A DNA stretch of 64,000 nucleotides from positions 94,857-158,856 of the forward strand of contig NZ_JAFBID010000006.1 in the NCBI RefSeq assembly GCF_016811235.1, given 5' to 3'. This DNA is from Microvirga arabica (lineage in GTDB: Bacteria > Pseudomonadota > Alphaproteobacteria > Rhizobiales > Beijerinckiaceae). The notes beneath the pieces were generated by a model. That model was given only the letters and a program-made list of their open reading frames with translations. It searched no databases and was not told the DNA's origin. The position numbers and the translations under genes are program-made. This document shows, piece after piece, positions 44,282 to 55,557 of the stretch. How positions within the stretch are numbered: the first letter of the stretch is position 1; every line of letters begins with the position of its first letter.

Positions 44282-44602
44282 TCAGCGCTTATTCAGCGGG
44301 ACCACGTTGGATCCGGCCGTGTTGTTGCCCTTGGGTGGTTTGACCTTGCTGAGGAGGGTGGGCGAGACATTCCACTTCTGCCCAGTATCGGTGATTACCG
44401 TCACTGTCTTCTTGTTGTAGCGCGTCAACATGCCCTCAAGTGGGCCCTGGCCAGGAGGCTGGAAGGTGACCCGGTCCCCAATCTTGAAATCCAGCATCTC
44501 CACATGAGCGCGCATCTGGTCGAGAAAGCGCAGGCGCTCGACGATGCGGTGATTGAGATCGATCAGCTCGGCCTCGGTCAGCTGGTCAATGTCGATCGTC
44601 AT
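44282..44602 (-). CDS. Small KOW/SH3-like hypothetical protein
   Basis: Protein of 106 aa, ATG start. The N-terminal helix is ELIDLNHRIVERLRFLDQM. A compact beta-barrel-like part follows: FKIGDRVTFQPPGQGPLEG, then a stretch with VTVITDTGQKWNVSP, which resembles KOW or SH3-like modules that bind RNA or protein. No family name can be given. It lies 162 bp downstream of the topoisomerase gene on the same strand. Confidence 0.6.
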   Translation of the reverse strand: MTIDIDQLTEAELIDLNHRIVERLRFLDQMRAHVEMLDFKIGDRVTFQPPGQGPLEGMLTRYNKKTVTVITDTGQKWNVSPTLLSKVKPPKGNNTAGSNVVPLNKR

Positions 44603-44764
44603 AGCAGTGCCCTCGGTGAAAACTGGGCTGGGGCCAATGAGCGACTGTCTGGCCAGAGATTCTGCATGTCAAGGGCGCGATGCGCCCTCCAAGCGTTGTC
44701 GCGCAGAGAGGCTGTGATACAGGAATTGGAGCAGCAGGTCCGTAAGTGCCGTCAGAGAATTTGG

Positions 44765-47215
44765 CTATTCGTCCCTGCCGGAAGCTACAGTGCGTGCTCG
44801 TGTGCGACGACGAGGGGCCTCAGTTCTTGTATCTGCAGGTCTTCTCGCAGACGCAGACAACCGCTTATGCCCATCACTAGCACTGCCCATCCGGACAGCG
44901 GGAAGTCGGCCTTTGGGAGTGACAGTCCGGTTCATTTCGTGAGGACGCTGTGCTTTTGATGAGTGCTCGTCGAGAAAAGTTCGACAAGCGGCAAAGTCAG
45001 CTAACACTGCTGGTGGACATTCAATCCCCTGCTGCTCGGCAAGCGACCGAGCATAGCGCACCATTGCTTCACTCGGAGGACGCGGCCCCGCCTGCGGAGC
45101 ATCCTTTGCAGGCCCAGATGATCGTTGCGGGACATGCTGGTCAAGGAAGGCTCGACAGATTGCACTATTGCTTTTGAGCCCGCGGGGGAGCTTGAGGCCA
45201 CGCTGGGCAGCAATGGAGGTCGCGAAAGTGATCATCGCCTTGGTTGGCGGCTTCCCATCCGTTGCGGAGAGCGTTGGGATAGAAGCTGGATCGAGAGCAA
45301 CCGCGTCCGATTGGCCGATCGTCGTGATCAGCTCCCTGACACGGCTGCGGGTTCGCTCCTGATAGGCTGTGGCTCTGCCGATCGCCTCAGTTCGCGTGGA
45401 TGCACGCCCGATCTCAGCCAGATCCGCCTCGAACATCGCCCGGCCGACCGGGTCGCCATAGGCGGGAAAAACACGCCGGACGGCTGCAATGAATGCGAGA
45501 CCAACTTCCGTCACCTGGATCGGCGGATCCTTACCCTTCAGCAACTCAACATATTGGCTCTTCTGGAGCTTCGGCAGGATCGTGTCGCGGGTTGCGGCAG
45601 TCCCGAGTCCCTTGGGCTCATTTGGGTTGGCCGGGTTCTCGAGAGCCGCTTTGAGTTTGGGGTCTTCCACCTGATCGACGAGGCGACCCATCACGACCGG
45701 CAACTCGCCGCGTGTGATCCGGCGTGGTGGTTCAGTTTTCGCTGTCTCGATCCGAGCGTCGGCTGCCTTTCCAGGCTCGTTGTCGCGGATCGGCGGGAGA
45801 CGTCCGGTGGTGGGCTCTTCGTCCGGCTTGGCCTTGCCTGGGACAGCCTCGTTCTCCTCGTCAGCCTCGGCTCCATACACTGCCCGCCAGCCAGGCGACT
45901 TGATCACGCTGCCGCTGACCGAGAAGCGCTTCTGACCAAGTGGTGTTGGGACCTGAACAACGACCGTAGTGCGAGCGTCGATGCCGTCGGGCAGGTGCGC
46001 TGCTAGAAAGCTCTTGGCGACCAGCTCCCAGAGGCGAAGATGATCTCCGCTAATGCTCCCTAGCTGGGGCACCTTGCGCAGCGGCACGATGGCGTGGTGC
46101 TCGCCGGGATCCTTGACGTAATGGCCCTTGTTGCCCTTTCGGAACACGAGGTTGCTCGCGGCTGGCACAAGGCTGGCAAGATCGGACAGGGCGCCGACGA
46201 CGCTCTCAATAACCGCGCTGGCATCACCTGTCTGACTCTCAGGCAGGTGCTCGGATTCAGTGCGAGGATAGGTCAGGTAGCCCTGATCGTAGAGCTCCTG
46301 AGCGAGTTTCGCCGTATGCTGTGGATCCCAGCCGAAGCGCTTGGCGCAGCGACGTGCGAGAGTGTCCTTGGAGAACAAGCGAGGGGGCGATCGACGCACG
46401 TCCTTCTGGTCGACGCCAAGCGGGCCCGACCAGATTGCGGCCGCCTGCTGAACCGTTTCGGCCACCTGCTTGTCGAGGATCTTGTCCTTTGGCGCATGCC
46501 AGAGGGTGATCTCAGCTCCGCCATCTGTCGCGACAGTCAGAGCAATCTTGAAATAATCTTGCGGGATGAAATCACGGATGCGCTTCTCGAGGTCAGCCAG
46601 GATCGCGAGCGTCGGAGTCTGCACACCACCGAAGCGCCAGGGCTGTCTGAAAGCTGGCGGCCGGAGCCTTAAAGAGATGGCGCGCGTGCCGTTGAGCCCC
46701 AGGTGATAGTCCTCATATTGGCGGCATAGGGCCTCTAGATAGGCAGCATAGTCCCGCTCGCCGGAATCGGGCTCCTTGGCCATCGCCGCAAAGGCACGTC
46801 GGATTGAGACTTCATCGAGAGCACCCAGCTTGAGGCGATCTACCCGACCTCGATAGCCAAGATGCTCAAGCACCTCCCAAGCAATCATCGAGCCCTCGCG
46901 GCCTGGGTCGGTGGCGATGATGACGCGCTCCACGCCCTGAAGAGCTTGCTTGATTGCCTCGATTTTCGGCTTGTGCGACTGGCCGGAGCGGCTGGTGCCG
47001 TATGTAACAGGAATACGCTCGAGCACAATCGGCAGCGTATCAAGGCGCCAAGACTTCCATTCATCCCGAACATTGCCGGGTTCCTCGGCAGCCAAGAGAT
47101 GGCCCTCGGCGGAGACGCAGACCGTGCTCGGTGATTTGAAGAACCGCTGCAGCTGGCGCATGGCTGAGGGCTTCTCAAAGAAGAACAGCGTGCGTGAGGC
47201 TGATTGAGCGGTCAT
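44765..47215 (-). CDS. Type IA DNA topoisomerase (TopB-like) with altered TOPRIM motif
   Basis: Protein of 816 aa. The TOPRIM domain is at residues about 8-130: Glu14 (FFEKPSAM), then ATDPGREGS at 101-109. The topoisomerase core follows with FGGVQTPTLAIL near 195 and nucleophile Tyr316 (YLTYPRTESEHL). The usual TOPRIM DxDREGE reads D-P-G-R-E-G-S here, so the second metal-binding Asp (Gly105) and a Glu (Ser109) are replaced. The C-terminus carries two copies of a roughly 45-residue module (starting at PPTKAMITFATSIAAQRG and PPSEAMVRYARSLAEQQG) and a very basic tail. Topo III-like genes are common on plasmids and integrative elements. Last gene before the right island repeat. Confidence 0.9.
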   Translation of the reverse strand: MTAQSASRTLFFFEKPSAMRQLQRFFKSPSTVCVSAEGHLLAAEEPGNVRDEWKSWRLDTLPIVLERIPVTYGTSRSGQSHKPKIEAIKQALQGVERVIIATDPGREGSMIAWEVLEHLGYRGRVDRLKLGALDEVSIRRAFAAMAKEPDSGERDYAAYLEALCRQYEDYHLGLNGTRAISLRLRPPAFRQPWRFGGVQTPTLAILADLEKRIRDFIPQDYFKIALTVATDGGAEITLWHAPKDKILDKQVAETVQQAAAIWSGPLGVDQKDVRRSPPRLFSKDTLARRCAKRFGWDPQHTAKLAQELYDQGYLTYPRTESEHLPESQTGDASAVIESVVGALSDLASLVPAASNLVFRKGNKGHYVKDPGEHHAIVPLRKVPQLGSISGDHLRLWELVAKSFLAAHLPDGIDARTTVVVQVPTPLGQKRFSVSGSVIKSPGWRAVYGAEADEENEAVPGKAKPDEEPTTGRLPPIRDNEPGKAADARIETAKTEPPRRITRGELPVVMGRLVDQVEDPKLKAALENPANPNEPKGLGTAATRDTILPKLQKSQYVELLKGKDPPIQVTEVGLAFIAAVRRVFPAYGDPVGRAMFEADLAEIGRASTRTEAIGRATAYQERTRSRVRELITTIGQSDAVALDPASIPTLSATDGKPPTKAMITFATSIAAQRGLKLPRGLKSNSAICRAFLDQHVPQRSSGPAKDAPQAGPRPPSEAMVRYARSLAEQQGIECPPAVLADFAACRTFLDEHSSKAQRPHEMNRTVTPKGRLPAVRMGSASDGHKRLSASARRPADTRTEAPRRRTRARTVASGRDE

Positions 47216-47574
47216 AACCTACAATATTGCAATAAGATTGCGGTCTTCAGTCCAAAGCGGACGCGAGCCTGCAATCGAGAACGGATAGAGAACACTACTC
47301 GCAGTGACATTGCTGGTCAACGGAAGGATAGGACTGGAGGCTGAGCAGCGCTAACGGCACTCTCACCTAACCGGAGACAGGGCGCTCTCTGATGTCTTCA
47401 GAGCCTGCACGGCAGAAGCAGCGTTGTCCGGCTAGGGGGAATAGCCGGGCAGGAACCAGGTTAGAGGACGAGTGCCGCGATTGTGACCGTCACACTTTAT
47501 CCAAGAAACAGCAGCTCGCACTTCAATCCAGCAGCGGAAGTTGAGGCAGCTAAGTTGTTATTTTGATTGAATTA
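47216..47574. other. Intergenic region at the right island edge
   Basis: This 359-bp gap is upstream of the topoisomerase gene and ends at the right 147-bp repeat. It should hold the topoisomerase promoter; a small palindrome ATTGCAAT lies close to its ATG. No gene seen. Confidence 0.45.
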
Positions 47575-47721
47575 AATGGCGGAGAGGGGGAGATTCGAAC
47601 TCCCGATACGGTTGCCCGTATGCCGCATTTCGAGTGCGGTGCATTCAACCACTCTGCCACCTCTCCGGGGTGCGAAGGCCGTCAGGCCCGCTGGTTGAGG
47701 CGGGGTGGATATCATGGGCTT
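47575..47721. repeat. 147-bp direct repeat, right copy (island boundary, putative att)
   Basis: Identical to 16885-17031. The right-hand neighbour is the rplU promoter and the conserved core block, so this copy is probably the native tRNA locus. The left copy would then be the one brought in or duplicated with the island. Confidence 0.9.
47577..47666 (-). tRNA. tRNA-Ser(CGA), right copy
   Basis: Same 90-nt tRNA as at 16887-16976: anticodon arm CCGCA-CTCGAAA-TGCGG, long variable arm, encoded CCA. The two genes are identical including 55 bp of 5' flank. Confidence 0.95.
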
Positions 47722-47756
47722 TGCGGCTCTTCAAGCGCCAAAAGCAAGGTTTTTGA

Positions 47757-47785
47757 TTGACAAAGGCCGGGGTCGCCCGTAGATA
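47757..47785 (+). promoter_or_regulatory. Sigma-70-type promoter of the rplU operon
   Basis: TTGACA (47757-47762), a 17-bp spacer, then TAGATA (47780-47785), about 148 bp upstream of the rplU ATG. This is a near-consensus housekeeping promoter, fitting a ribosomal protein operon. Confidence 0.75.
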
Positions 47786-47799
47786 GGCGTCCTCTATGA

Positions 47800-47902
47800 G
47801 CGGGCACGCGTGCCCGCTTGTATCCATGCGGCAAGCTTGAGCGTGCCGTGAACCGAAGCCGGAAACTGCCAAAAAGCCAATCCGGCGGGGGGCTTTCCCC
47901 GC
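47800..47902 (+). promoter_or_regulatory. Structured 5' leader of rplU-rpmA
   Basis: The leader holds a perfect 20-bp palindrome (arms AGCGGGCACG and CGTGCCCGCT, 47800-47819) and a second hairpin GCGGGG-GGCTTT-CCCCGC (47885-47902) just ahead of the ribosome site. Ribosomal protein operons often use such leaders for autogenous control; an L21-leader function is inferred, not shown. Confidence 0.45.
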
Positions 47903-47932
47903 TGAGAATTGGGTTTGAACACGAGGATCAAG

Positions 47933-48325
47933 ATGTTCGCAGTGATCAAGACCGGCGGCAAGCAGTATCGCGTTGCCGCCAACGACGTCATCACCGTCGC
48001 CACGCTCGCAGGCGAGCCGGGCACCGCCGTCACGTTCGACCAGGTTCTCATGGTCACGAACGACGGCTCGACCCAGGTTGGCGCCCCCCTCATCGAGGGC
48101 GTGACCGTGGCAGGCGAAGTGGTGGAACACACCCGCGGCGAGAAGGTCATCTCCTTCAAGAAGCGCCGTCGCCAGAATTCGCGCCGCAAGCGCGGGCATC
48201 GCCAGGACTATACCGTGGTGCGGATCACCGAGATCCTCGCCGGTGGCGAAAAGCCCACGAAGGCTGCGGCCAAGAAGACCACCAAGGCTGCGGCTGACGA
48301 AGCTGCGCCGGCCACCGCTGAATAA
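47933..48325 (+). CDS. rplU: 50S ribosomal protein L21
   Basis: Large-subunit protein of 130 aa. The conserved start FAVIKTGGKQYRV and the 23S rRNA-binding signature FKKRRRQNSRRKRGHRQ are present. It has an Ala/Lys-rich C-terminal extension (about 25 residues) common in alphaproteobacteria. The ATG at 47933 follows GAGGA by 5 nt; an in-frame ATG at 47909 is not used because it lies before the ribosome site. Co-transcribed with rpmA 34 bp downstream. Confidence 0.97.
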   Translation: MFAVIKTGGKQYRVAANDVITVATLAGEPGTAVTFDQVLMVTNDGSTQVGAPLIEGVTVAGEVVEHTRGEKVISFKKRRRQNSRRKRGHRQDYTVVRITEILAGGEKPTKAAAKKTTKAAADEAAPATAE

Positions 48326-48359
48326 GCGTTCGGCTTCACACAGGACACGGGAGTAACCC

Positions 48360-48626
48360 ATGGCTCACAAAAAAGCAGGCGGTTCGTCTCGCAACGGTCG
48401 CGACTCGGCAGGCCGTCGCCTGGGCGTCAAGCGCTTCGGCGATCAGCAGGTTGTCGCCGGCAACATCATTATTCGTCAGCGTGGCACCAAATGGCATGCC
48501 GGCGCGAATGTCGGCATGGGCAAAGACCACACCCTCTTTGCCACGGCCAATGGCCGAGTCCGATTCCTGACGCGTCAAGGCCGAGCTTTTGTATCGGTCG
48601 TACCGGCCCAAGAGGCAGCAGAATAA
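48360..48626 (+). CDS. rpmA: 50S ribosomal protein L27
   Basis: Large-subunit protein of 88 aa, start [16 protein letters not shown], whose N-terminus reaches the peptidyl-transferase centre. Normal length. Conserved order rplU-rpmA-obgE is kept, with one acetyltransferase gene inserted before obgE. Confidence 0.98.
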   Translation: MAHKKAGGSSRNGRDSAGRRLGVKRFGDQQVVAGNIIIRQRGTKWHAGANVGMGKDHTLFATANGRVRFLTRQGRAFVSVVPAQEAAE

Positions 48627-48733
48627 ACGGCGAGAGCAAAACGAAGGAGCTCCCGCCGGCATCACACCGACCCGGCGGATCAGAAGCTCCGAAGTAGGCC
48701 TGAAAAGGCCAAGCTCAGATCCAAGAACCGACA

Positions 48734-48768
48734 GGGGAGGTGGGATGTCCACCTCCCCTTCGTGTTTT
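48734..48768 (+). terminator. Terminator after rpmA
   Basis: GGGGAGGTGG-GATGT-CCACCTCCCC followed by TTCGTGTTTT, about 108 bp after the rpmA stop. It separates the ribosomal pair from the acetyltransferase gene. Confidence 0.75.
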
Positions 48769-48805
48769 CCGGGCCAGGGAGGCCCATTCGGATCGGAGCA
48801 AGACG

Positions 48806-49456
48806 ATGTTTCCCGACCTCACCCGTGACGATGTTTTCCGCCTCGAGACCCGTGGCCTGTGGCTGCGCTGGGCCCGTCTTGCGGATGCTCAAGCCATCGT
48901 ACGCCTCGCCGGGGAGAAAGCGGTCGCGGAGATGACGGCGCGAATTCCGCATCCGTACCACCCGGACGATGCCGAGCGGTTCATCTTCCAGTCCCGGCGG
49001 TCCAATGCGGACGGCCATGGCCTGCAGCTCGCCATCACGCCGAAGGGCAAGCCCAACAGCCTCATCGGCATGGTGGGGATCGGTCCGAGCCCGGACACCG
49101 GCAAGCCCGACCTGGGCTACTGGCTCGGCACTCCCTACTGGGGCAAGGGCTATGCCACGGAGGCCGCCCGCGCGCTGATCGACGCCTTCTTCGCCTATGG
49201 CGAGGAGGACGAGGTCACGGCCTGCGCCCGGGTGATCAATCCCGGCTCCCGGCGGGTGCTGGAGAAGTGCGGTTTCGCCTATCAGGGTGCCGGGCTCTCC
49301 GAGCTGCCGGCCCGGTGCGGCCTCTATCCGGTGGATCACTTCCGGCTCGACCGGCGCACCTGGGAGAGCCTGAAGGCCTGGGGTCAGACCGGCTTCGTCC
49401 GTGAGCCTCTTTCCGTTGAGGTCGAGGTGGAGCGGGGGGTGTCCCTCGCCAGCTAA
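48806..49456 (+). CDS. GNAT-family N-acetyltransferase (RimJ-like)
   Basis: Protein of 216 aa from ATG 48806 with CGGAGC upstream; the in-frame start at 48740 would lie in the terminator. Acetyltransf_3-type features: RGLWLRWARLADAQAIVRLA, IGMVGIGPSPDTGKPDLGYWLG, the acetyl-CoA loop YWGKGYATEAARALID, and NPGSRRVLEKCGF. It may acetylate a ribosomal or other protein N-terminus; the substrate is not known. It sits between rpmA and obgE, as in many related genomes. Confidence 0.88.
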   Translation: MFPDLTRDDVFRLETRGLWLRWARLADAQAIVRLAGEKAVAEMTARIPHPYHPDDAERFIFQSRRSNADGHGLQLAITPKGKPNSLIGMVGIGPSPDTGKPDLGYWLGTPYWGKGYATEAARALIDAFFAYGEEDEVTACARVINPGSRRVLEKCGFAYQGAGLSELPARCGLYPVDHFRLDRRTWESLKAWGQTGFVREPLSVEVEVERGVSLAS

Positions 49457-49462
49457 TATCGG

Positions 49463-49500
49463 AGCGCTCCCGAGAAGTCTTTCGGGAGCGCTTCTCTTTT
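49463..49500 (+). terminator. Terminator after the acetyltransferase gene
   Basis: AGCGCTCCCGA-GAAGTCTT-TCGGGAGCGCT followed by TCTCTTTT: a strong stem with a T-rich tail 7 bp after the stop. Confidence 0.88.
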
Positions 49501-49591
49501 GTCCGCGTTGCTCCCGCATGAGAGACGTGGATGGCCGCATTTTAACCGCGAGAGCAGATCCGCTTTTGCGAAAACTGCGACAGTCCCGTAA

Positions 49592-51750
<2,159 letters not shown>

Positions 51751-52575
51751 TCCTCATCCAGAAGCCTCAGCAGGGTCTGCGCGTCGCCGGGGGCGGCGCT
51801 CTTGATGTCGTTGTCGAAATACACATAGACGCTGCGATCGTCCCTGCGCCAGCCGGCGATGTGGTGGGTCCAGTCCTGCAGCGTCTCGGCCGAGTAACTG
51901 CCCGCATAGCGCCCGTTGGTGCCGTGCGCGCGCACATAGACGAAATCGGCGGTGGCCTCCCAGGGTGCAGGCGCATCCGCATGGTCGGAGATGCACAAAG
52001 CGGCGTTGTGATCGCGCAGGATCCGGAAGGTGTCCTCCTCATACCAGCTCGGGTGGCGGAACTCGAAGGCGCAGCGGCGTCCCTGCGGCACGAGGGACAG
52101 GCAGCGGGCCACCCGCTCCCGCGTCTCGGCATCGGCCTTGAAGGTGGGCGGCAGCTGGAACAGGACCGGGCCGAACTTCTCGCTCAAGCTGCTCATGCGG
52201 CCGAACACGAGATCGATGCTGTCCTCGATTTCCTTCAGCCGTTTCATGTGGGTGATGAAGCGCGAAGCCTTCCAGGCGAACAGGAACCCCTTGGGCGTGG
52301 AATCGTGCCAGGCCTGCACGGCCCGCTCGGTAGGGAGGCGATAAAAGGAGTTGTTGATCTCCGCCGTGTCGAAGCGCTGGACGTAGTAGGACAGGAAATC
52401 CTTGATCTTCAGGCGCGCCGGGTAGAAAGGTCCATGCCAGGATCGATAGTGCCAGCCCGAGGTTCCGATGCGGATCTCAGGCAAGGTGGAGCGGCTTGGC
52501 TCCAAGGCTGCCTGCCGTGCTATGGGTTCCGAATGAGGCATTCCCCCTGAGGCCATCAGGGGCTGGGACTTGGAC

Positions 52576-53913
52576 ATGGACGACATTCGCGCCTTGATTT
52601 CTGAAGTGCTCGCCGACTATCTCAACGCGCCAGGTGCGGCTTCGGTCGGAAATCCGGACGTTCCCGCTCTCATGCGCGAAATCGGCCGCCGTGCGCGGGT
52701 GGCCGCCAGGCAGGTGGCACTTGCCACCCCCGAGCACAAGAATGCTGCATTGCGCGCTATGGCCGCCCGCATCCGGGCTCAGGCCGGTGCGATCCTCACC
52801 GCCAATGAGCAGGATCTGGCCGAGGCGCAGGCCAAGGGGCAGCCTGCCTCCTTCATCGACCGGCTCATGCTGAACCCGGAGCGGCTGGAGGCCATTGCGG
52901 CTGCGGTCGAGAGCATCGCCGACCTGCCCGATCCGGTCGGGCGGGTGCTGGCGCGCTTCGAGCGCCCGAACGGTCTGCAGATCGAACGCGTGGCGACGCC
53001 GCTCGGGGTCGTCGGCGTGATCTTCGAAAGCCGCCCGAACGTGACGGCGGATGCGGGGGCGCTGTGCCTCAAAGCCGGCAATGCCGCGATCCTGCGCACC
53101 GGCTCGGAAAGCTTCCGCACGTCGCTCACCATTGCGCAGGCCATGGGCGAGGGGCTGGAGCAGGCGGGTCTCCCGGCCGACGCGATCCGTCTCGTTCCGA
53201 CCCGCGACCGGGCCGCGGTGGGCGCCATGCTGTCGGGTCTCGACGGCAACATCGATGTAATCGTGCCGCGCGGTGGCAAAAGCCTTGTGGCGCGGGTGCA
53301 GGAGGAGGCTCGGGTGCCGGTCTTCGCGCATCTGGAGGGCATCTGCCACGTCTTCGTGCATGCTCAAGCCGATCTGGATATGGCCAAGGCCATCGTGCTG
53401 AACGCCAAGCTGCGCCGCACCGGCGTCTGCGGCTCGGCCGAGACGCTGCTGGTGGACCGCGCCTGCGCAGCCACCCACCTGAAGCCGTTGGTGGCGATGC
53501 TGCTCGATGCCGGTTGCGCCGTGCGCGGGGACGAGGCGGTGCAGGCGGTTGATCCACGCGTTGCCCCGGCGACGGAGGAGGATTGGCGCACCGAGTATCT
53601 CGACGCCATCATCTCCGTGCGCGTCGTTGATGGGCTCGACGAGGCTATCGCCCATATCGAATCTTATGGCTCCCACCACACCGATTCCATCGTGACGAAC
53701 GACGAGGCCGCGGCCGAGCGCTTCCTGGCCGAGGTGGATTCAGCCATCGTGCTCCACAACGCCTCGACCCAGTTCGCCGATGGCGGCGAGTTCGGCTTCG
53801 GGGCCGAGATCGGCATCGCCACCGGGCGCATGCATGCCCGTGGGCCAGTGGGGGTCGAGCAACTGACCTCGTTCAAGTACCGCATCCGTGGCTCGGGCCA
53901 GACGCGTCCGTGA
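52576..53913 (+). CDS. proA: Gamma-glutamyl phosphate reductase
   Basis: Second enzyme of proline synthesis, NADPH-dependent; 445 aa. Aldehyde-dehydrogenase-like fold: [40 protein letters not shown], catalytic Cys in [10 protein letters not shown], and [14 protein letters not shown] 52576 chosen (MDDIRALI follows); a TTG six bases upstream is in frame. Its stop overlaps the nadD GTG start by 4 bp. Confidence 0.96.
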   Translation: MDDIRALISEVLADYLNAPGAASVGNPDVPALMREIGRRARVAARQVALATPEHKNAALRAMAARIRAQAGAILTANEQDLAEAQAKGQPASFIDRLMLNPERLEAIAAAVESIADLPDPVGRVLARFERPNGLQIERVATPLGVVGVIFESRPNVTADAGALCLKAGNAAILRTGSESFRTSLTIAQAMGEGLEQAGLPADAIRLVPTRDRAAVGAMLSGLDGNIDVIVPRGGKSLVARVQEEARVPVFAHLEGICHVFVHAQADLDMAKAIVLNAKLRRTGVCGSAETLLVDRACAATHLKPLVAMLLDAGCAVRGDEAVQAVDPRVAPATEEDWRTEYLDAIISVRVVDGLDEAIAHIESYGSHHTDSIVTNDEAAAERFLAEVDSAIVLHNASTQFADGGEFGFGAEIGIATGRMHARGPVGVEQLTSFKYRIRGSGQTRP

Positions 53914-54566
53914 AGCCTTCGACTTCCCGCTTCCGCATCAGGCCCTCAGGCCTGGCCCGTCTGCCGCGGGTGGCTCCCGGCATGCGCATCGGCCTCTATG
54001 GCGGCTCCTTCAACCCGGCCCATGCCGGGCACCGCCATGTGAGCGAAATGGCCCTGAAGCGGCTCGGGCTCGACCGGATCTGGTGGATCGTCACGCCGGG
54101 AAACCCCCTCAAGGATACGGGGGAGCTCGCCACCACGGCCATGCGGGTGGAGGAAGCCCGGGCTGTGGCCGATCACCCCCGCATCGACGTGACCGCCTTC
54201 GAGGAGGAGATCGGCGCCCGCTATACCGTCGATACCCTGTCCTACCTCAAGCGACGCTACCCGAACGTCCGGTTCGTGTGGATCATGGGGGCGGACAATC
54301 TGGCGAGCTTCCACCGCTGGCGGGGCTGGCGGCGCATCGCCCGGATGATGCCGATGGCCATCATCGACCGGCCGGGCTGGACCCTGAAGGCCACCCGCTC
54401 CCGCAGCGCCGTGGCTCTGGCCAAAGGACGGATCGCCGAGGCCGATGCCCTCGCCCTGCCGGGCCTGAAGCCGCCCGCCTGGGCGTTCCTGCACGGGCCC
54501 AGGTCACATCTGTCATCCACAGAGCTGCGCCGGTTGCGACGAACTTCTCCCATCGGGGGACGTTGA
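53910..54566 (+). CDS. nadD: Nicotinate-nucleotide adenylyltransferase
   Basis: NAD synthesis enzyme, 218 aa, joining nicotinate mononucleotide and ATP. The nucleotidyltransferase motif [14 protein letters not shown] (HxGH-type) is near residue 27, with [16 protein letters not shown] and the ISSTxxR-like [11 protein letters not shown] near the end. GTG start overlaps the proA stop. The order nadD-rsfS-rlmH is conserved. Confidence 0.95.
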   Translation: MKPSTSRFRIRPSGLARLPRVAPGMRIGLYGGSFNPAHAGHRHVSEMALKRLGLDRIWWIVTPGNPLKDTGELATTAMRVEEARAVADHPRIDVTAFEEEIGARYTVDTLSYLKRRYPNVRFVWIMGADNLASFHRWRGWRRIARMMPMAIIDRPGWTLKATRSRSAVALAKGRIAEADALALPGLKPPAWAFLHGPRSHLSSTELRRLRRTSPIGGR

Positions 54567-54664
54567 AAAATGGGGCCTTCCCGCATTATCTTAAGGGTCG
54601 GCACCTCCGAGTGCCGCTGAGAAAGGGTCTGAACCTGAACCGACTATCTTCCGTCGAAGCGGAC

Positions 54665-55045
54665 ATGAACCCGCTTCCTCCTCTCGCCGGAGCGGACGCT
54701 CCTGCCGCAGAGGACATCCGGGCCGCTGCCCTGGCCTCCCTCGAGGACATGAAGGCCGAAAACACGGTCGAGATCGACCTGGCCGGAAAGACCTCGCTTG
54801 CTGACACCATGATCGTCACCTCGGGCCGCTCCGACCGCCATGTCGGCGCGATCGCTGAGCGCGTCATCAAGGACCTCAAGGACAAGGGGTTCGGAAACGC
54901 GCGCGTCGAAGGCCTGCCGGCCTGCGATTGGGTGCTCATCGATGCCGGCGACGTGCTGATCCACGTTTTCCGCCCCGAGGTTCGTGGCTTCTACAACCTC
55001 GAGAAGATGTGGGGCGCCGATCGTCCCCAGGATCGCGCCAGCTAG
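54665..55045 (+). CDS. rsfS: Ribosomal silencing factor RsfS
   Basis: Binds ribosomal protein L14 and blocks subunit joining in starvation; 126 aa from ATG 54665. Features: SLEDMKAENTVEIDLAGKTS, DTMIVTSGRSDRHVGAIAE, CDWVLIDAGDVLIHVF and RGFYNLEKMWG. A GTG at 54611 would add 18 residues (PLRKGLNLNRLSSVEAD) and cannot be excluded. Confidence 0.93.
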   Translation: MNPLPPLAGADAPAAEDIRAAALASLEDMKAENTVEIDLAGKTSLADTMIVTSGRSDRHVGAIAERVIKDLKDKGFGNARVEGLPACDWVLIDAGDVLIHVFRPEVRGFYNLEKMWGADRPQDRAS

Positions 55046-55060
55046 CATAAGGCATCTATC

Positions 55061-55555
55061 GTGCGACTGAGCTTGCTGGCCGTGGGCCGTCTCAAGAGCG
55101 GCCCCGAGCGGGATCTGGTCGAGCGATACCGGCAGCGGGTCGAGGGCATGGGCCGGACCTTGGGTCTGGCCGGGCTCGACATGGTCGAGCTGCCGGAAAG
55201 CCGCGCGCGACGGGACGACGACCGGCGCGCCGAAGAGGCCGCGGCCCTGCTCGAAAAGGTCGGCTCCTCCGTGCTGATCGCCTTCGACGAGCGCGGCAAG
55301 AGCCCCTCCAGCGAGGCTTTCGCGGAAAAAGTTAGGCAGTGGCGGGACGAGGGCCGCGCCGGAATTGCCTGCGTCATCGGCGGGCCCGACGGCCTCGATC
55401 CCAAGCTGCGCCAGCGCGCCGACCTCGTGGTGTCCTTCGGGGCGCTCACGATGCCGCATCAGATTGTGCGGGCGCTTGTGGCCGAACAGCTCTATAGGGC
55501 CCTGACAATCATTGCCGGACACCCTTATCATCGCGCCGGCCACGATGATTCCTGA
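55061..55555 (+). CDS. rlmH: 23S rRNA (pseudouridine1915-N3)-methyltransferase
   Basis: SPOUT-class methyltransferase of 164 aa. The knot region includes LIAFDERGKSPSSEAFA, CVIGGPDGLDP and the C-terminal LSFGxxTxPHQ-type motif, here VVSFGALTMPHQIVR, then LVAEQLYRALTI. GTG start 15 bp after rsfS. Confidence 0.95.
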   Translation: MRLSLLAVGRLKSGPERDLVERYRQRVEGMGRTLGLAGLDMVELPESRARRDDDRRAEEAAALLEKVGSSVLIAFDERGKSPSSEAFAEKVRQWRDEGRAGIACVIGGPDGLDPKLRQRADLVVSFGALTMPHQIVRALVAEQLYRALTIIAGHPYHRAGHDDS

Positions 55556-55557
55556 GG

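Noticed and set aside
53888..54664. Long in-frame open extension upstream of rsfS
   Set aside because: It is the shadow of nadD; RsfS begins near 54665 (or 54611 at most).
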